Shown: piece after piece, positions 55,200-55,207 of the stretch | Numbering within the stretch: the first letter of the stretch is position 1 | How the letters are laid out: each line of letters opens with the position of its first letter | Source: Polaromonas sp. CF318 | GTDB taxonomy: Bacteria > Pseudomonadota > Gammaproteobacteria > Burkholderiales > Burkholderiaceae_C | DNA: 55,207 bases | Assembly: GCF_000282655.1 (NCBI RefSeq) | Contig: NZ_AKIV01000073.1 | Location: forward strand, 1-55,207 | Direction of reading: 5' to 3' | Notes under the pieces: model-generated | Database searches by the model: none | The model's input: the letters and a program-made list of their open reading frames with translations, nothing else | What the model was told of the DNA's origin: nothing | Made by a program: the position numbers and the translations under genes

Positions 55200-55207
55200 A
55201 CACGAAG

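Overview
The window is about 55 kb of dense, GC-rich chromosome from a betaproteobacterium of the order Burkholderiales, most likely a member of the Comamonadaceae (Polaromonas, Rhodoferax or Variovorax type). The pointers are the uvrA / MFS exporter / ssb arrangement, the mnmA - opgD - NUDIX neighbourhood, a three-gene pntAA-pntAB-pntB transhydrogenase, several EamA exporters and LysR regulators, a TRAP transporter, and G+C-rich dispersed palindromes between genes. This assignment is from gene content only. I saw no rRNA, tRNA, CRISPR array, transposase or integrase.

Layout. 1-2.45 kb: the 3' part of a degenerate family-4 uracil-DNA-glycosylase-like gene, an EamA exporter and pyrF. 2.67-8.76 kb (minus strand): a catabolic operon, dctP - fused dctQM - lacI-type regulator - 2-hydroxyacid dehydrogenase - amidohydrolase, bounded by two large nested palindromes at 2475-2651 and 5669-5794. 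A sigma-70-like promoter overlapped by a 19-bp palindrome lies in front of dctP. 9.18-16.9 kb (plus strand): a complete peptide-type ABC transporter followed by an M19 dipeptidase, a hotdog thioesterase and an EamA exporter, preceded by a GntR-like palindrome. 16.9-18.6 kb: a divergent LysR / NmrA-type reductase pair. 18.7-24.8 kb: EamA exporter, uvrA, MFS transporter and ssb.

24.9-29.5 kb is less G+C-rich and looks accessory: a lipocalin-like small protein, an ankyrin-repeat protein, a DUF4124 protein, a SRPBCC protein, an AraC regulator, and a truncated second copy of part of the ankyrin gene. 29.5-32.6 kb: a three-gene operon (DsbA-like, metallo-beta-lactamase-fold with lost metal ligands, NTF2-like) divergent from a LysR gene. 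32.6-36.8 kb: a DUF4242 - SARP/BTAD activator - DUF2917 operon divergent from a long MipA/OmpV outer-membrane protein; paired 8-bp direct repeats of the kind used by SARP regulators lie between them. 36.8-43.1 kb: mnmA, opgD, NUDIX, and a LysR / mmsA divergent pair with a perfect palindrome between them. 43.3-48.1 kb: pntAA-pntAB-pntB and fadD. 48.2-55.1 kb: mtnN, a SEC-C protein, an FMN-dependent glutamate-synthase-like protein, an rlmL-type methyltransferase translationally coupled to a PIN nuclease, and rpoN.

The points most worth a second look are the TRAP/LacI operon, whose two enzymes both carry altered catalytic positions; the SARP - DUF4242 - DUF2917 - MipA module with its candidate operator; the nested palindromic repeats; the rlmL-PIN coupling; and several genes with a -10 hexamer only 6-7 nt before the start codon and no Shine-Dalgarno, which suggests leaderless mRNAs.
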